Source: Kalymmatonema hyalinum WJT4-NPBG1 (lineage in GTDB: Bacteria > Cyanobacteriota > Cyanobacteriia > Cyanobacteriales > Nostocaceae). Taken from it: a DNA stretch of 64,000 nucleotides. Positions 44,287 through 52,980 of the stretch are shown here, piece by piece. The notes below the pieces were generated by a model, which did no database searches, was not told the DNA's origin, and saw only the letters and a list, made by a program, of their open reading frames with translations. The position numbers were made by a program, and so were the translations under genes. The DNA lies in contig JAHHIB010000027.1 in the NCBI GenBank assembly GCA_019359075.1, positions 1 through 64,000 on the forward strand. Direction: 5' to 3'. Within the stretch, counting starts at the first letter, position 1. The number at the start of each line of letters is the position of its first letter.

Positions 44287-44706
44287 ATGTCTGAAAACGA
44301 TAAAAGCCCGATTGAATTGGCTGAGCTGATCCAACAGGTTAAAGAAGACCTTCTCTCCGTGACACCTGGAAAAGATAAGGATGCGCCTTTCCTGTTTGTT
44401 GAATCTGTGGAACTGGAACTACAAGTCACTGTCAAGCGAACTGGTAAAGCAGGTGTCAAGGGAAATATCAAAATTAATGTGCTAGGGAGTGGAGGCGAGG
44501 TTGGTGGTGAAATTGGTGGCGATCGCGCTCAAGATAGAACTCATAAAGTTAAAGTAAAACTATCTCCACTTTTTGATAAGGAGCGTTTAGTGAAGTTTTA
44601 TGAGCAGGTGTATTCGGAAAATATGCCAGCGACGGTGAAGAACAGTATAACGGGACTCTTCAAAGGTGATGAGGAAAGCAACCTGAATGAAGACCTCGGT
44701 GACTAG
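44287..44706 (+). CDS. Trypco2-like (trypsin-co-occurring) domain protein
   Basis: This 139-residue protein fits the Trypco2 family, small accessory domains found near proteases and CHAT or TIR effectors in conflict systems. The pattern is IELAELIQQVKEDLLSV then an amphipathic beta meander (FLFVESVELELQVTVKRTGKAGVKGNIKINVLGSGGEVGGEIGGDRAQDRTHKVKVKLSPLF). The tail is acidic. It is the first gene of the operon, 28 bp before the CHAT-TIR gene. The molecular role is unknown; guarding or regulating the neighbouring peptidase is an inference from co-occurrence. Confidence 0.7.
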   Translation: MSENDKSPIELAELIQQVKEDLLSVTPGKDKDAPFLFVESVELELQVTVKRTGKAGVKGNIKINVLGSGGEVGGEIGGDRAQDRTHKVKVKLSPLFDKERLVKFYEQVYSENMPATVKNSITGLFKGDEESNLNEDLGD

Positions 44707-44734
44707 TACTCAGACCAATAGGTAAAGGGGTAAA

Positions 44735-46786
44735 GTGAAACTGCTGGAGCTGAGGTTCTATCCAATTGAACGGAAGCAGGATTGCTTCAAAGTGAGTGTG
44801 GAGGGTTCATCAGGAGAAGTCCATCATGAACCACCTCTACCTTTTCTAGATAGTGAGACTCCCGATGTGCAGGACAGGCGTTTCACAGTAGTCAAGATAT
44901 TAGAGTCAACAAAGTTTAATCAGAAGGACTTTTCGCAAGAAGAACAAGCATGGATGGTGCGCGAGCAACTTCTGTTGTCGGAACAGAATGCTTTTCAGCC
45001 TCAATGGTTGGCTACTATTGGGCGTAGACTTTACCAAATATTAGGTCAAAACATTCAGCAGGTGATTGAGGCGGCGGTAGCAGATGCTAAGCGCTTGAGC
45101 ACTTGGTTGCATATTCGCCTAAGGTTTCCAGCAGACGATCCCAAATATGTTCGCTTAACCGATTATCCTTGGGAGTTGCTCCATAACGATTACGGGTTTC
45201 TAGCGCATCAAGGAGTGACTTTCTCGCGCTATATTGCTTATAAGAGTCCTCGTCCCAACTTACCGAGTGTTGAACGGCTCAATGTTTTGTTGATTTCTTC
45301 TGGAGCAGGTGATGATAGAATCGGACTGAAATCATTACCTTCTGATGAGCGAGAAGCGATCGCCCAAGGACTGCAACACGCCCGAGAGCAGGGAGCAATT
45401 CAATTAGAAATTTTAACTCCTCCAACATTAAATACGCTCCGCAGGCGGTTGCTAGAACGCCAAACTGCTGCGGTTCCTCACGTTCTGCATTTTGATGGTC
45501 ATGGCTTTTTCGGTAAGCGCTGTAATGAAGCAGGATGCAGGAAAGCTTATAAACAGAGTAAACAAGAGTGTGAATGCGGTGCAACCTTGGGAGAAGCCCA
45601 AGGTTATTTGGTATTTGAGCAATCAAATGGAACTGCTGATTATGTAAGTGCTCAAGAACTTGGCGAACTGTTGGGTAATTTGGGGCGTCGAGAGCAACCC
45701 AACTCAGAGCAGGGAATTGCATTGGTTGTTCTGAGTAGTTGCAAAAGTGGAATGTCTCGTTTAAGTGATTCTGTTTTCAACGGGGTAGCTCAGAATTTGA
45801 TTGGTCGGGGTATTCCGTCTGTGGTGGCAATGCCGTATTCTATCAGTGTGGCTGCTGCGAGTGCTTTTGCAGAAGATTTTTATCGTTCGCTTGGGCAAAA
45901 AGAGTCACTGGCGATCGCACTACGGCGGGGACAAAGTGCAATGGGAATTGAAGGAAATCAGTGGTATCGTCCTGTGCTGTATCTGCGTTGGGAGGATAAT
46001 GACGGAGGACAACTCTTTGATCAGGTTGTACGAGCGATGAACGAGGAATTTGTAAATCCATTGGCACAGAAGGAACAAAATCTGATCTGGAAAGATACTC
46101 ATATGACAGCGACATATGAATATGATGTATTTATTAGTCATGCAAGTGAAGATAAGGAAGATTTTGTAAGACCTCTAGCTAAAGAGCTACAAAATAGAGG
46201 TTATCGAGTCTGGTATGATGAAATTTCTTTGAGTTGGGGAGACAACCTAAGTAGTTCAATTGATAAAGGTATTTCACAATCAAAGTTTGGAATTATTGTA
46301 CTCAGTCAAAATTTCTTTAAAAAGAAATGGACAGAGCGTGAGTTAAATGGATTTGTTTCCAAAGAAGTCAATGATGAAAAAGTCATACTTCCTATTTGGC
46401 ATCAGGTATCAAAAAAGGAAGTTTTAGCTTTTTCTCCAACTCTTGCTGGTAAAATTGCAATCGATTCTTCTCAAGGAATTGATTATATTGTTAATAAATT
46501 TGTTGATATCATGACCCAGAACGATGTCCCTCATTCTAAGCCTATAGACAATTTTCCCGAAAACTCACCATCATCAAATTCTCCTCAGATATTACCAAGG
46601 ATAAAATCATCACGTCAGCAACTTCGTCTTCAAGAGGAACTTACAGATTTACGAGAAGAAAGGGAGGCTTGTAACAACCAATATCGTTCAGCAATAGATG
46701 AAGCTCAACGAGTTCGTTTAAAAAGAAAACTTGATGATTTAGACAATCAAATAGATAACATAGAGCGTCAACTAGATAATATGTGA
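44735..46786 (+). CDS. CHAT protease - TIR protein with C-terminal coiled-coil adaptor
   Basis: This 683-residue multidomain effector has a GTG start with AAGGGG upstream. CHAT (caspase-like) domain: about 180-430 with catalytic His in VLHFDGHG (about 256) and Cys in VVLSSCKSG (about 335). Between them lies a four-Cys zinc-ribbon-like insert (KRCNEAGCRKAYKQSKQECECG). TIR domain: about 458-590 with YDVFISHASEDKEDF and the probable NADase Glu in KKWTERELNGF. The last ~55 residues form a charged coiled coil (LQEELTDLREEREACNNQYRSAIDEAQRVRLKRKLDDLDNQIDNIERQL). This coil is nearly identical to the N-terminus of the next protein, pointing to homotypic recruitment. CHAT may cleave proteins and TIR may deplete NAD when the system is triggered; both activities are inferred from intact motifs. 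Confidence 0.88.
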   Translation: MKLLELRFYPIERKQDCFKVSVEGSSGEVHHEPPLPFLDSETPDVQDRRFTVVKILESTKFNQKDFSQEEQAWMVREQLLLSEQNAFQPQWLATIGRRLYQILGQNIQQVIEAAVADAKRLSTWLHIRLRFPADDPKYVRLTDYPWELLHNDYGFLAHQGVTFSRYIAYKSPRPNLPSVERLNVLLISSGAGDDRIGLKSLPSDEREAIAQGLQHAREQGAIQLEILTPPTLNTLRRRLLERQTAAVPHVLHFDGHGFFGKRCNEAGCRKAYKQSKQECECGATLGEAQGYLVFEQSNGTADYVSAQELGELLGNLGRREQPNSEQGIALVVLSSCKSGMSRLSDSVFNGVAQNLIGRGIPSVVAMPYSISVAAASAFAEDFYRSLGQKESLAIALRRGQSAMGIEGNQWYRPVLYLRWEDNDGGQLFDQVVRAMNEEFVNPLAQKEQNLIWKDTHMTATYEYDVFISHASEDKEDFVRPLAKELQNRGYRVWYDEISLSWGDNLSSSIDKGISQSKFGIIVLSQNFFKKKWTERELNGFVSKEVNDEKVILPIWHQVSKKEVLAFSPTLAGKIAIDSSQGIDYIVNKFVDIMTQNDVPHSKPIDNFPENSPSSNSPQILPRIKSSRQQLRLQEELTDLREEREACNNQYRSAIDEAQRVRLKRKLDDLDNQIDNIERQLDNM

Positions 46787-46845
46787 ATTACAAGCTTTAT
46801 TGGTGAAGATATATTAATTAATATTAAAAGATAAATTTTAGCCAA

Positions 46846-47808
46846 ATGTTATTTGATAGTGAGCGTGAAAAGCTTCGCAAAGATTATGCAGATTGTATTG
46901 TTGAACGAGAGGTTTGTAATAATCAGTACCGTTCGACTATAGATGAAGCTCAACGAGTCCGTTTAAAAAGGAAACTTGATGGTTTTGACAAACAAATAAA
47001 TGAACTGGAACGTCAGCTATCTGGACAGGATTTAACTGCAGATGCTAATCGTCGCTCTCGTGCCTTAGAAGAGAAGCTTCCCAAAATAGACTTTAAAAAA
47101 CAAATAGGGATTGTAAAAGATATTTTGGAGCAATTTGCAGAATATGGGGCTGCTCTCTTTTTTATAAACGATAGCTTCAACATGGCAGGAGATTTATTTA
47201 GTTTAGAATTAAAAAATTGCTTAAAAGATGAGACAACAGACTTAAAGCATTATGAGATAGCCTTCTCAGTTGACAGAAGATTGGACGAAATAGGTTTTCT
47301 CCAAGGATTGGGAGGTTATTTGGGTATTGATGAAATCAATAGTAAAGAAGAATACTCAAAAGTTATTGAAAAGTTTTTTGGCTTTATAGAAAATGGAAGT
47401 ATTGTTTTTATTGAACTGAGAAAAATTGACTTATTAGATGATAAAGAAAATTTCTTGTCTTGGTTGGTAGACTTTTTCTGGAAATCATTAGTTGAAGAAT
47501 TACCTTTAATTTGCAAAAATAAAGATATTGAACAAGTAAAGTTTATAATTCTTGTGACTTCAGATGATGATATTTTTGATGAATGTTCCAGTTTGCCATT
47601 TTTTTGTCATGAAGAATCCTTTGATATCTATCAAATTTTTGCAATTCTCTTGACGGAGTGGAGTGAAAAAGAAATTCATCTTTGGCTGACAAAACACTCA
47701 GGATTACCTAAAAAGAAAATTACTCCAATCGCTAAGAGTGTTTATAAGTCAAGTCGTGGTGGTACTCCTAAACTTATCTGTGATGCACTAAAAAATAAAC
47801 TGAATTAG
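46846..47808 (+). CDS. Adaptor coiled coil plus STAND-like (iSTAND?) domain protein
   Basis: Residues 1-58 (REVCNNQYRSTIDEAQRVRLKRKLDGFDKQINELERQL) repeat the C-terminal coil of the CHAT-TIR protein, about 28 of 35 core residues identical. The remaining ~250 residues look like a P-loop-type regulatory domain of the inactive STAND kind. Regular alpha/beta alternation is visible (ALFFINDSFNMAGDLFS, GSIVFIELRKIDLLDD, VKFIILVTSDDDIFDE), with helices near the C-terminus (RGGTPKLICDALKNKL), but no proper Walker A. Being between the effector and the MoxR gene, it probably links signal sensing to CHAT-TIR recruitment. The STAND assignment is tentative. Confidence 0.6.
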   Translation: MLFDSEREKLRKDYADCIVEREVCNNQYRSTIDEAQRVRLKRKLDGFDKQINELERQLSGQDLTADANRRSRALEEKLPKIDFKKQIGIVKDILEQFAEYGAALFFINDSFNMAGDLFSLELKNCLKDETTDLKHYEIAFSVDRRLDEIGFLQGLGGYLGIDEINSKEEYSKVIEKFFGFIENGSIVFIELRKIDLLDDKENFLSWLVDFFWKSLVEELPLICKNKDIEQVKFIILVTSDDDIFDECSSLPFFCHEESFDIYQIFAILLTEWSEKEIHLWLTKHSGLPKKKITPIAKSVYKSSRGGTPKLICDALKNKLN

Positions 47809-47837
47809 TTTTTTTACGTTTATTTCTGGAGTAGCTT

Positions 47838-48815
47838 ATGAATTTGCCTGCTAAATTGACTTTTGAAAACAATCCCAATCGGCGTCCCGAAAATCCACAT
47901 AAACATTCACCAACGCGCCCAGAGCCATATGTCGTTTCTTCAGAATTAAAGAAAGCTGTGAATTTGGCAATCTATCTCAGGCGACCATTATTATTAGAAG
48001 GAGACGCCGGGTGTGGTAAGACTCGTCTTGCTTCGGCTGTTGCCTATGAGTTAGGACTTCCTCTTTATCGTTGGGATATCCGTTCCACTACTAAAGCGCA
48101 GGATGGACTCTATGAATATGATGCTATCCTCAGATTGCATGATGTGCAAACACAGAAAGTAGAGCAAATACAGTCAGTAGATGAAGCAGAAACTGACGAG
48201 GAGGAAGATGAGGAAAGAGTCAATCATAATCCTGCTAACCCCAAACATTACCGTAAATTTGGAGCTTTAGGAAAGGCATTTCAGCTAAAGAATCACCCAG
48301 CAGTTGTACTGATTGATGAAATTGACAAAGCAGATTTGGATTTCCCGAATGATTTGTTAACAGTTTTAGATGAACCTTGGGAATTCAAAATTAAGGAAAC
48401 GGGGGAAACGATTCGCGCTACACACAAACCAATTGTCATTATTACCAGTAATAAGGAAAAAGGTAACTTACCTGCGCCATTTCTGCGTCGTTGCCTGTAT
48501 CATTATGTAGACTTCCCAAACGATGCGAAACGGTTGCAGGATATCGTCGAGAAGCATTACCAGATTCGTGAGGAAGAATCACCGCCTCCTAATTTGGTAA
48601 ACACAGCAATTGAGCGTTTTCTAAATGTGTGGAATGAAGGCGGACTTTTCAAGAAACCAGGAACCAGCGAATTTCTCGATTGGCTGAAAGCACTCCATAC
48701 CTTTGAGCCAAAACCTTACAGCGCGACGCAACTGAAAAAAGACAAGTTGCTTCCCTACCGAGAGTTATTATTTAAGCTGCAACAGGACTGGAAGAAGTAT
48801 GCCAAAGCCTCATGA
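47838..48815 (+). CDS. MoxR-family AAA+ ATPase
   Basis: This 325-residue AAA+ protein has Walker A EGDAGCGKTRLA (about 55-62), Walker B AVVLIDEIDKADLDFPNDLL (about 155), sensor-1 IVIITSNKEKGNLPAPFLRRC and an acidic insert (DEAETDEEEDEERVNHNP). MoxR proteins remodel vWA-domain partners. The stop overlaps the next start as ATGA (48812-48815), so translation with the vWA gene is coupled. MoxR-vWA pairs followed by a third VMAP protein are known as NTP-dependent ternary conflict systems; this gene supplies the ATPase. Confidence 0.92.
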   Translation: MNLPAKLTFENNPNRRPENPHKHSPTRPEPYVVSSELKKAVNLAIYLRRPLLLEGDAGCGKTRLASAVAYELGLPLYRWDIRSTTKAQDGLYEYDAILRLHDVQTQKVEQIQSVDEAETDEEEDEERVNHNPANPKHYRKFGALGKAFQLKNHPAVVLIDEIDKADLDFPNDLLTVLDEPWEFKIKETGETIRATHKPIVIITSNKEKGNLPAPFLRRCLYHYVDFPNDAKRLQDIVEKHYQIREEESPPPNLVNTAIERFLNVWNEGGLFKKPGTSEFLDWLKALHTFEPKPYSATQLKKDKLLPYRELLFKLQQDWKKYAKAS

Positions 48816-49906
48816 ATTCCTTTAATCCACAAGGTTTGATTGTTCGCGCTTTCATTCGTTTGCGCCAAAGTGGTTTTCAGCTTGGCGTCGGAGAACTTTT
48901 GGCAGCACGGCAAGCGGTTGAGGGGGGATTTGGGGAAAATGAAGAAGCACTGGCAGAGACATTAAAGATTTTATGGTGTCACTCCCCATCCGAACAAAGC
49001 CAGTTTGACCCCATCTGGGAGTCTTTGCTGATGAGTTCGACTCCCAAACAATCCGAAAAACCTCCTCCAAGAGAACCAAAGCTTGAGCCTCCTCATCAAG
49101 AGCGGATGGAGGAACCGCAGAAACCATCGTCACCGCCTCCCGAAGAGGCTGTAACTGAGATCAAGTCTAAACCAGAACTGGCATCGCTCCCGATTCGGGC
49201 ACCTTTTACACCAGTGGAAAACGAGGATACATCTACATTACAGGCATATTATCCCATCTCCCGTCGTTCCATGGTTTATAGTTGGCGGTATCTACGGCGA
49301 CCTGTTGCTGATGGTCCATTAGATGTGCTAGATGTCAATGCAACCATTGAGCAAGCCACCCGCCAGGGATTTTACTTAACTCCAGTCTACCGCAGACGAG
49401 AACAAAATAATGCTCATCTGTTGTTGCTGCTCGATCAAAATGGCTCAATGACGCCGTTTCATCGCTTCACTCGCGATTTAGTGGAAACAGCAATCTACGA
49501 AAGTTGTCTGCAACCGGAAAAGGTAAATGTATTCTATTTCCATAACGTTCCTGCTGCGAGTGTTTACAAAGACCTTTACCTGACAGAACCAATTGCCTTA
49601 CAGACAGTATTAGAAACCTGCGATAATGAAACTAGCATATTGATTGTCAGCGATGCTGGGGCAGCACGAGGGTATCGGAAGTTAGAGCGAATTCGAGCGA
49701 CTACGAGTTTTTTATTTCAACTAAAGCGGTACACTTCTTTGATTGCTTGGTTAAATCCGATGCCGGAAGAACGTTGGATTGGCAGTTCGGCAGAAATTAT
49801 TGCCAATTTGGTGCCAATGTACCAGATGGATAATAATGGCTTAAGTAATGCTATTGATATTGTGCGCGGGCAACCCCTACAACACTTACATTCACCTTTT
49901 TCATGA
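48812..49906 (+). CDS. vWA-like partner of MoxR
   Basis: This 364-residue protein has a CoxE-like N-terminal region (NPQGLIVRAFIRLRQSGFQLGVGELLAARQAV), a proline/glutamate-rich linker (KPPPREPKLEPPHQERMEEPQ) and a vWA-like domain from about residue 198 (AHLLLLLDQNGSMTPFHRFTRDLVETAI). The metal-site motif is D-x-N-G-S instead of the classical D-x-S-x-S, so ion binding may be altered. SDAGAARG follows at the expected second-loop position. It overlaps the MoxR gene by ATGA on one side and the VMAP-FGE gene by ATGA on the other, giving a tightly coupled three-gene unit. Confidence 0.85.
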   Translation: MNSFNPQGLIVRAFIRLRQSGFQLGVGELLAARQAVEGGFGENEEALAETLKILWCHSPSEQSQFDPIWESLLMSSTPKQSEKPPPREPKLEPPHQERMEEPQKPSSPPPEEAVTEIKSKPELASLPIRAPFTPVENEDTSTLQAYYPISRRSMVYSWRYLRRPVADGPLDVLDVNATIEQATRQGFYLTPVYRRREQNNAHLLLLLDQNGSMTPFHRFTRDLVETAIYESCLQPEKVNVFYFHNVPAASVYKDLYLTEPIALQTVLETCDNETSILIVSDAGAARGYRKLERIRATTSFLFQLKRYTSLIAWLNPMPEERWIGSSAEIIANLVPMYQMDNNGLSNAIDIVRGQPLQHLHSPFS

Positions 49907-51885
49907 CAACTGTGGCTGATGACAAGCAATGGGGAGAACAGGCAAAGCAAGCAGTAGAACGGTTTGTTGGGCGTTTTGATGAGTCTTATCGGCTGCTTTT
50001 GTATCATGCTGCATTACCTTTGGTGCTAACTCCAGAATTAGTAAACTACTTACGCAATAAGTTCTTGCGAGGTGAGCAAGTTCCTTGGGTGGCGGAGGTT
50101 GACTTGTTGCTGTCTGACTTATGCAGTCAAGTGGGGTACGAACTTTACGCGATGGATACCCATGTGCGAGCATATCTGCTGGAGCAAATGAAGAAAGACT
50201 GTGGCGAACAGCGAATGCAGGAAGTTGCGCAAGTTTTAATCAGCTATGTGAGCTATCTGAGTCGGCTGAATCCGGGGCGACGGCAACAGGAATTAGAAGC
50301 GCAACGATGGGCGGCAATGGTATTTTTGGGGGATGAACAGTGCAAAGAAGCAGCACGAGAGATTGCCAAGCGGCTCCAAGAGACTAGTAGTGGAACGGGT
50401 TCCGAAAACCGTACTGAGTCAGGAATTCGGGCGGAATTAGCGCGATTGACACGAATTACCTCTGAGCTATCAGCCCAGTTACAGCAAGAACCAATCTTGC
50501 TGGAGTTGGCAAGCCTGATCCAGCGAATCTTAAGAACGCCAGAGACAGTTAATCCGGCAGAACTGAATCGTTCCTATCGGATAGGTGATGAGGAACTCAC
50601 AATCCCAGATAGATTATTGCCAGAAGGTTTGCGCTTAAGGGCGATGTCATCTTCTAGGCAAACAGTTGCTGGGCTTGAAGGGTTACCGCCAGTACAGACT
50701 TTTGAGTTTGAAGTAGCAACTATCACTATCTCTGATGGAGCAGAAACTTCTCTAAGTATCAACCTGCAACCTTTTGAATTTGAAGTCGCACTTATAGAGG
50801 TTAATGAATCTGCTCAAAACACTACAGGTAGTCCTCTCGAAATGGCAAATGAGATGATTTTTACGAAAACAGGAAAACATCTCAATGATATTGAACAGTT
50901 AATACTACAAGGAACATTCGCCAATCAAACCTACGAGCAAATTGCAGCAGCGTCAGCACAATACTCTGCACGTCATCTAAGCAATGTTGCTCTCAAGCTG
51001 TGGGAAGTTTTATCACAAGTGCTTGGTGAAAAAGTCACCAAAAAAAATCTTCAAAACGTCCTCCAGCGATGGACTGCTCGTCGTCTAACCATTCATCGTC
51101 GTCGTCAGCAAGCTCAGGAGTTTATCGAAGATTTAGGGAATGGAGTGCAGCTAGAAATGGTAGCTATTCCTTCTGGAAGCTTTGTGATGGGATCTCCAGA
51201 AGATGAACCTGAGCGCTCAAGCGATGAAAGCCCTCAGCATACAGTCACGATTAAATCTTTCTTTCTAGGCAAGTATCCTGTAACTCAAGCACAATGGCAA
51301 GCAGTAGCTTCTCTCCCACAAGTTAACCGCGAACTTGACGCTGAGCCATCTCATTTTAAAGGAGAAAATCGCCCAGTTGAGCAAGTTTCGTGGTATGATG
51401 CTGTTGAGTTTTGCGATCGCCTGTCTCAACACACTGGTAAACCCTACCGTTTACCAAGTGAAGCCGAATGGGAATATGCTTGTCGTGCGGGTACGACGAC
51501 TCCATTTCACTTTGGTGAGACAATTACATCTGAGTTGGCAAACTATAACGCTAACTACACGTATGGTGCTGGTGTCAAAGGGGTTTACCGCGAGGAAACA
51601 ACACCTATAGGTAGCTTTGGTGTAGCGAATGCCTTTGGACTATACGATATGCATGGCAATGTCTGGGAATGGTGCACTGACCATTGGCATAATTCTTATG
51701 AAGGAGCGCCCACAGACGGAAGTGCATGGTTAGATGATAATGATAATTATAATGATAATCGTATGCTGCGTGGTGGTTCTTGGCTCCTCAATCCTGAGGA
51801 CTGCCGTTCGGCGTATCGCGGCAACGACGATGCGGGCCTCAGGCACTACGCCGACGGTTTTCGTGTTGTGTGTGCTGCTGCGTGA
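49903..51885 (+). CDS. VMAP-type protein with C-terminal FGE-sulfatase sensor, DGR target 1
   Basis: Third member of the MoxR-vWA unit (660 residues). The first ~230 residues are a helical region not assigned (AVERFVGRFDESYRLLLYHAALPLVLTPELVNYLRNKF). Residues about 312-395 match the helix-turn-helix-like N-terminal segment of cyanobacterial VMAP and NTPase proteins (LNDIEQLILQGTFANQTYEQIAAAS...LWEVLSQVLGEKVTKKNLQNVLQRW). Residues about 405-660 are an FGE-sulfatase/SUMF1 domain of C-type-lectin fold (GNGVQLEMVAIPSGSFVMGSPEDE, YPVTQAQWQAVA, YRLPSEAEWEYACRAGT, NVWEWCTDHW). The final 40 residues are encoded by variable region 1. The protein is probably a ligand sensor, not an enzyme, with a hypervariable binding face. 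Confidence 0.85.
   Translation: MTTVADDKQWGEQAKQAVERFVGRFDESYRLLLYHAALPLVLTPELVNYLRNKFLRGEQVPWVAEVDLLLSDLCSQVGYELYAMDTHVRAYLLEQMKKDCGEQRMQEVAQVLISYVSYLSRLNPGRRQQELEAQRWAAMVFLGDEQCKEAAREIAKRLQETSSGTGSENRTESGIRAELARLTRITSELSAQLQQEPILLELASLIQRILRTPETVNPAELNRSYRIGDEELTIPDRLLPEGLRLRAMSSSRQTVAGLEGLPPVQTFEFEVATITISDGAETSLSINLQPFEFEVALIEVNESAQNTTGSPLEMANEMIFTKTGKHLNDIEQLILQGTFANQTYEQIAAASAQYSARHLSNVALKLWEVLSQVLGEKVTKKNLQNVLQRWTARRLTIHRRRQQAQEFIEDLGNGVQLEMVAIPSGSFVMGSPEDEPERSSDESPQHTVTIKSFFLGKYPVTQAQWQAVASLPQVNRELDAEPSHFKGENRPVEQVSWYDAVEFCDRLSQHTGKPYRLPSEAEWEYACRAGTTTPFHFGETITSELANYNANYTYGAGVKGVYREETTPIGSFGVANAFGLYDMHGNVWEWCTDHWHNSYEGAPTDGSAWLDDNDNYNDNRMLRGGSWLLNPEDCRSAYRGNDDAGLRHYADGFRVVCAAA
51763..51884 (+). 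other. DGR variable region 1 (VR1)
   Basis: Aligned by eye with the template repeat (54492-54613), VR1 differs at 16 of 122 positions, and all 16 are adenines in the template. The altered codons are AAC or GAA codons of the template (for example AAC AAC to CTC CTC; AAC to GGC, GAC, CTC, CAC, TAC, GCC). Non-adenine positions are all identical. The last 29 nt (GGTTTTCGTGTTGTG...GCGTG) have no adenine and are the likely initiation-of-mutagenic-homology region. Six further adenines changed only in VR2 remain unaltered here. Confidence 0.95.
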
Positions 51886-52137
51886 ATTCAGTAGCCCTTT
51901 ATACTTTTACTCTTTTGCCCTTTACCGTTTTTTCTTTTTTCTTGCGAGCGGAGCGAGCAGAATTTTTTAGAGAAAGTATTAGCTCACAAAGTTTCTCTGT
52001 AAACTGCTAGGATACCAAGACGCAAAGTTTTTTTGGTTAATGAGTGCGATGCTTCAACAATAATATCATATTTTGGGAATAGCTCAATCATCACAAACAA
52101 AGTATTCAGAGAGGGACAATCAAGCAGGTAAGAATCA
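51886..52137. other. Gap between the two DGR target genes
   Basis: The first ~80 bp (TCAGTAGCCCTTTATACTTTTACTCTTTTG...GCGAGCGGAGCGAGC) are nearly the same as the flank after VR2 (52974-53045), so the 3' flank was duplicated together with the gene end. The rest is non-coding as far as can be seen. A minus-strand ORF here (51984-52250) is not supported. Confidence 0.6.
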
Positions 52138-52980
52138 ATGCCAAAAATAGTCATTAACCGTTCAGGGCGGACAGCGCAATATTTTATAGAAGACTTGGGC
52201 AATGGAGTTGAACTAGAGATGGTGCTGATTCCTGGGGGTAGTTTTCTCATGGGGTCGCCAGAAGATGAAATTGGGCACGATGAATCGGAAAGTCCTCAAC
52301 ACTTAATAACCATTAAACCCTTTTGTATGGGTAAGTATCCTGTCACTCAAGCACAGTGGAAGGCAGTAGCTTCTTTCCCACAAGTGAACAGCGAACTCGA
52401 TGCTGATCCATCTGAATTTAAAGGAGAAAATCGCCCCGTTGAGGAAGTTTCTTGGCATGATGCTGTCGAATTTTGCGATCGCCTATCCTCACATACCAAA
52501 AGACCTTACCGTCTACCGAGTGAAGCCGAATGGGAATACGCTTGTCGTGCTGGAACGACCACTCCATTTCACTTTGGTGAGACGATTACAACTGATTTAG
52601 CAAATTATCGAGGTACAGATAACGAAGAGTATAAATGGTCAGGTTCCTATGGTCAAGGTCCGAAAGGGATTTACCGCGAGGAGACAACACCTGTAGGTAG
52701 CTTTGGTGTAGCGAATGCCTTTGGGCTATATGATATGCACGGGAATGTATGGGAATGGTGTGCTGACCATTGGCACGAAAACTATGAAGGAGCGCCCACA
52801 GACGGAAGTGCATGGTTAGATGATAATGATAATAATAATGATAATCGTATGCTGCGTGGTGGTTCTTGGGACAGCCTTCCTGAGGACTGCCGTTCGGCGT
52901 ATCGCGCCTACGACGTTGCGGGCGGCAGGAACCTCAACTTCGGTTTTCGTGTTGTGTGTGCTGCTGCGTGGACTCAGTAG
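52138..52980 (+). CDS. Stand-alone FGE-sulfatase-domain protein, DGR target 2
   Basis: This 280-residue protein consists only of the FGE-sulfatase (C-type-lectin fold) domain after a short lead (MPKIVINRSGRTAQYFIEDLGNGVELEMVLIPGGSFLMGSPEDE). It is very similar to the end of the preceding VMAP protein (YPVTQAQWKAVASFPQVNSELDADPSEFKGENRPVEEVSWHDAVEFCDRL, NVWEWCADHWHENYEGAPTDGSAWLDD). The repeated DNDNNNDN stretch precedes the variable part. The C-terminal ~45 residues come from variable region 2. It lacks the helix-turn-helix and N-terminal regions of its paralogue, so it may be a secondary or decoy sensor. Its start codon follows a ~250 bp gap. Confidence 0.88.
   Translation: MPKIVINRSGRTAQYFIEDLGNGVELEMVLIPGGSFLMGSPEDEIGHDESESPQHLITIKPFCMGKYPVTQAQWKAVASFPQVNSELDADPSEFKGENRPVEEVSWHDAVEFCDRLSSHTKRPYRLPSEAEWEYACRAGTTTPFHFGETITTDLANYRGTDNEEYKWSGSYGQGPKGIYREETTPVGSFGVANAFGLYDMHGNVWEWCADHWHENYEGAPTDGSAWLDDNDNNNDNRMLRGGSWDSLPEDCRSAYRAYDVAGGRNLNFGFRVVCAAAWTQ
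52849..52970 (+). other. DGR variable region 2 (VR2)
   Basis: Aligned by eye with the template repeat, VR2 differs at 17 of 122 positions, all at template adenines (for example AAT to CTT, AAC to GCC, TAC, GGC, CTC, TTC, GAT to GTT). The pattern differs from VR1, so the two were diversified independently. Together 22 of the 30 template adenines are changed in at least one VR. The reading frame then continues to GCG TGG ACT CAG and a stop, whereas VR1 ends directly in GCG TGA. Confidence 0.95.

Noticed and set aside
45279-45722. 147-aa minus-strand ORF
   Set aside because: Antisense to the CHAT domain, which has intact catalytic motifs.
51925-51962. Possible DGR cruciform after VR1 (GCGAGCGGAGCGAGC)
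   Set aside because: The sequence is a direct quasi-repeat, not an inverted repeat, so it cannot form the hairpin known from some DGR targets.
51984-52250. 88-aa minus-strand ORF between the two FGE genes
   Set aside because: It overlaps the well-supported start of the second FGE gene antisense and has no family resemblance.
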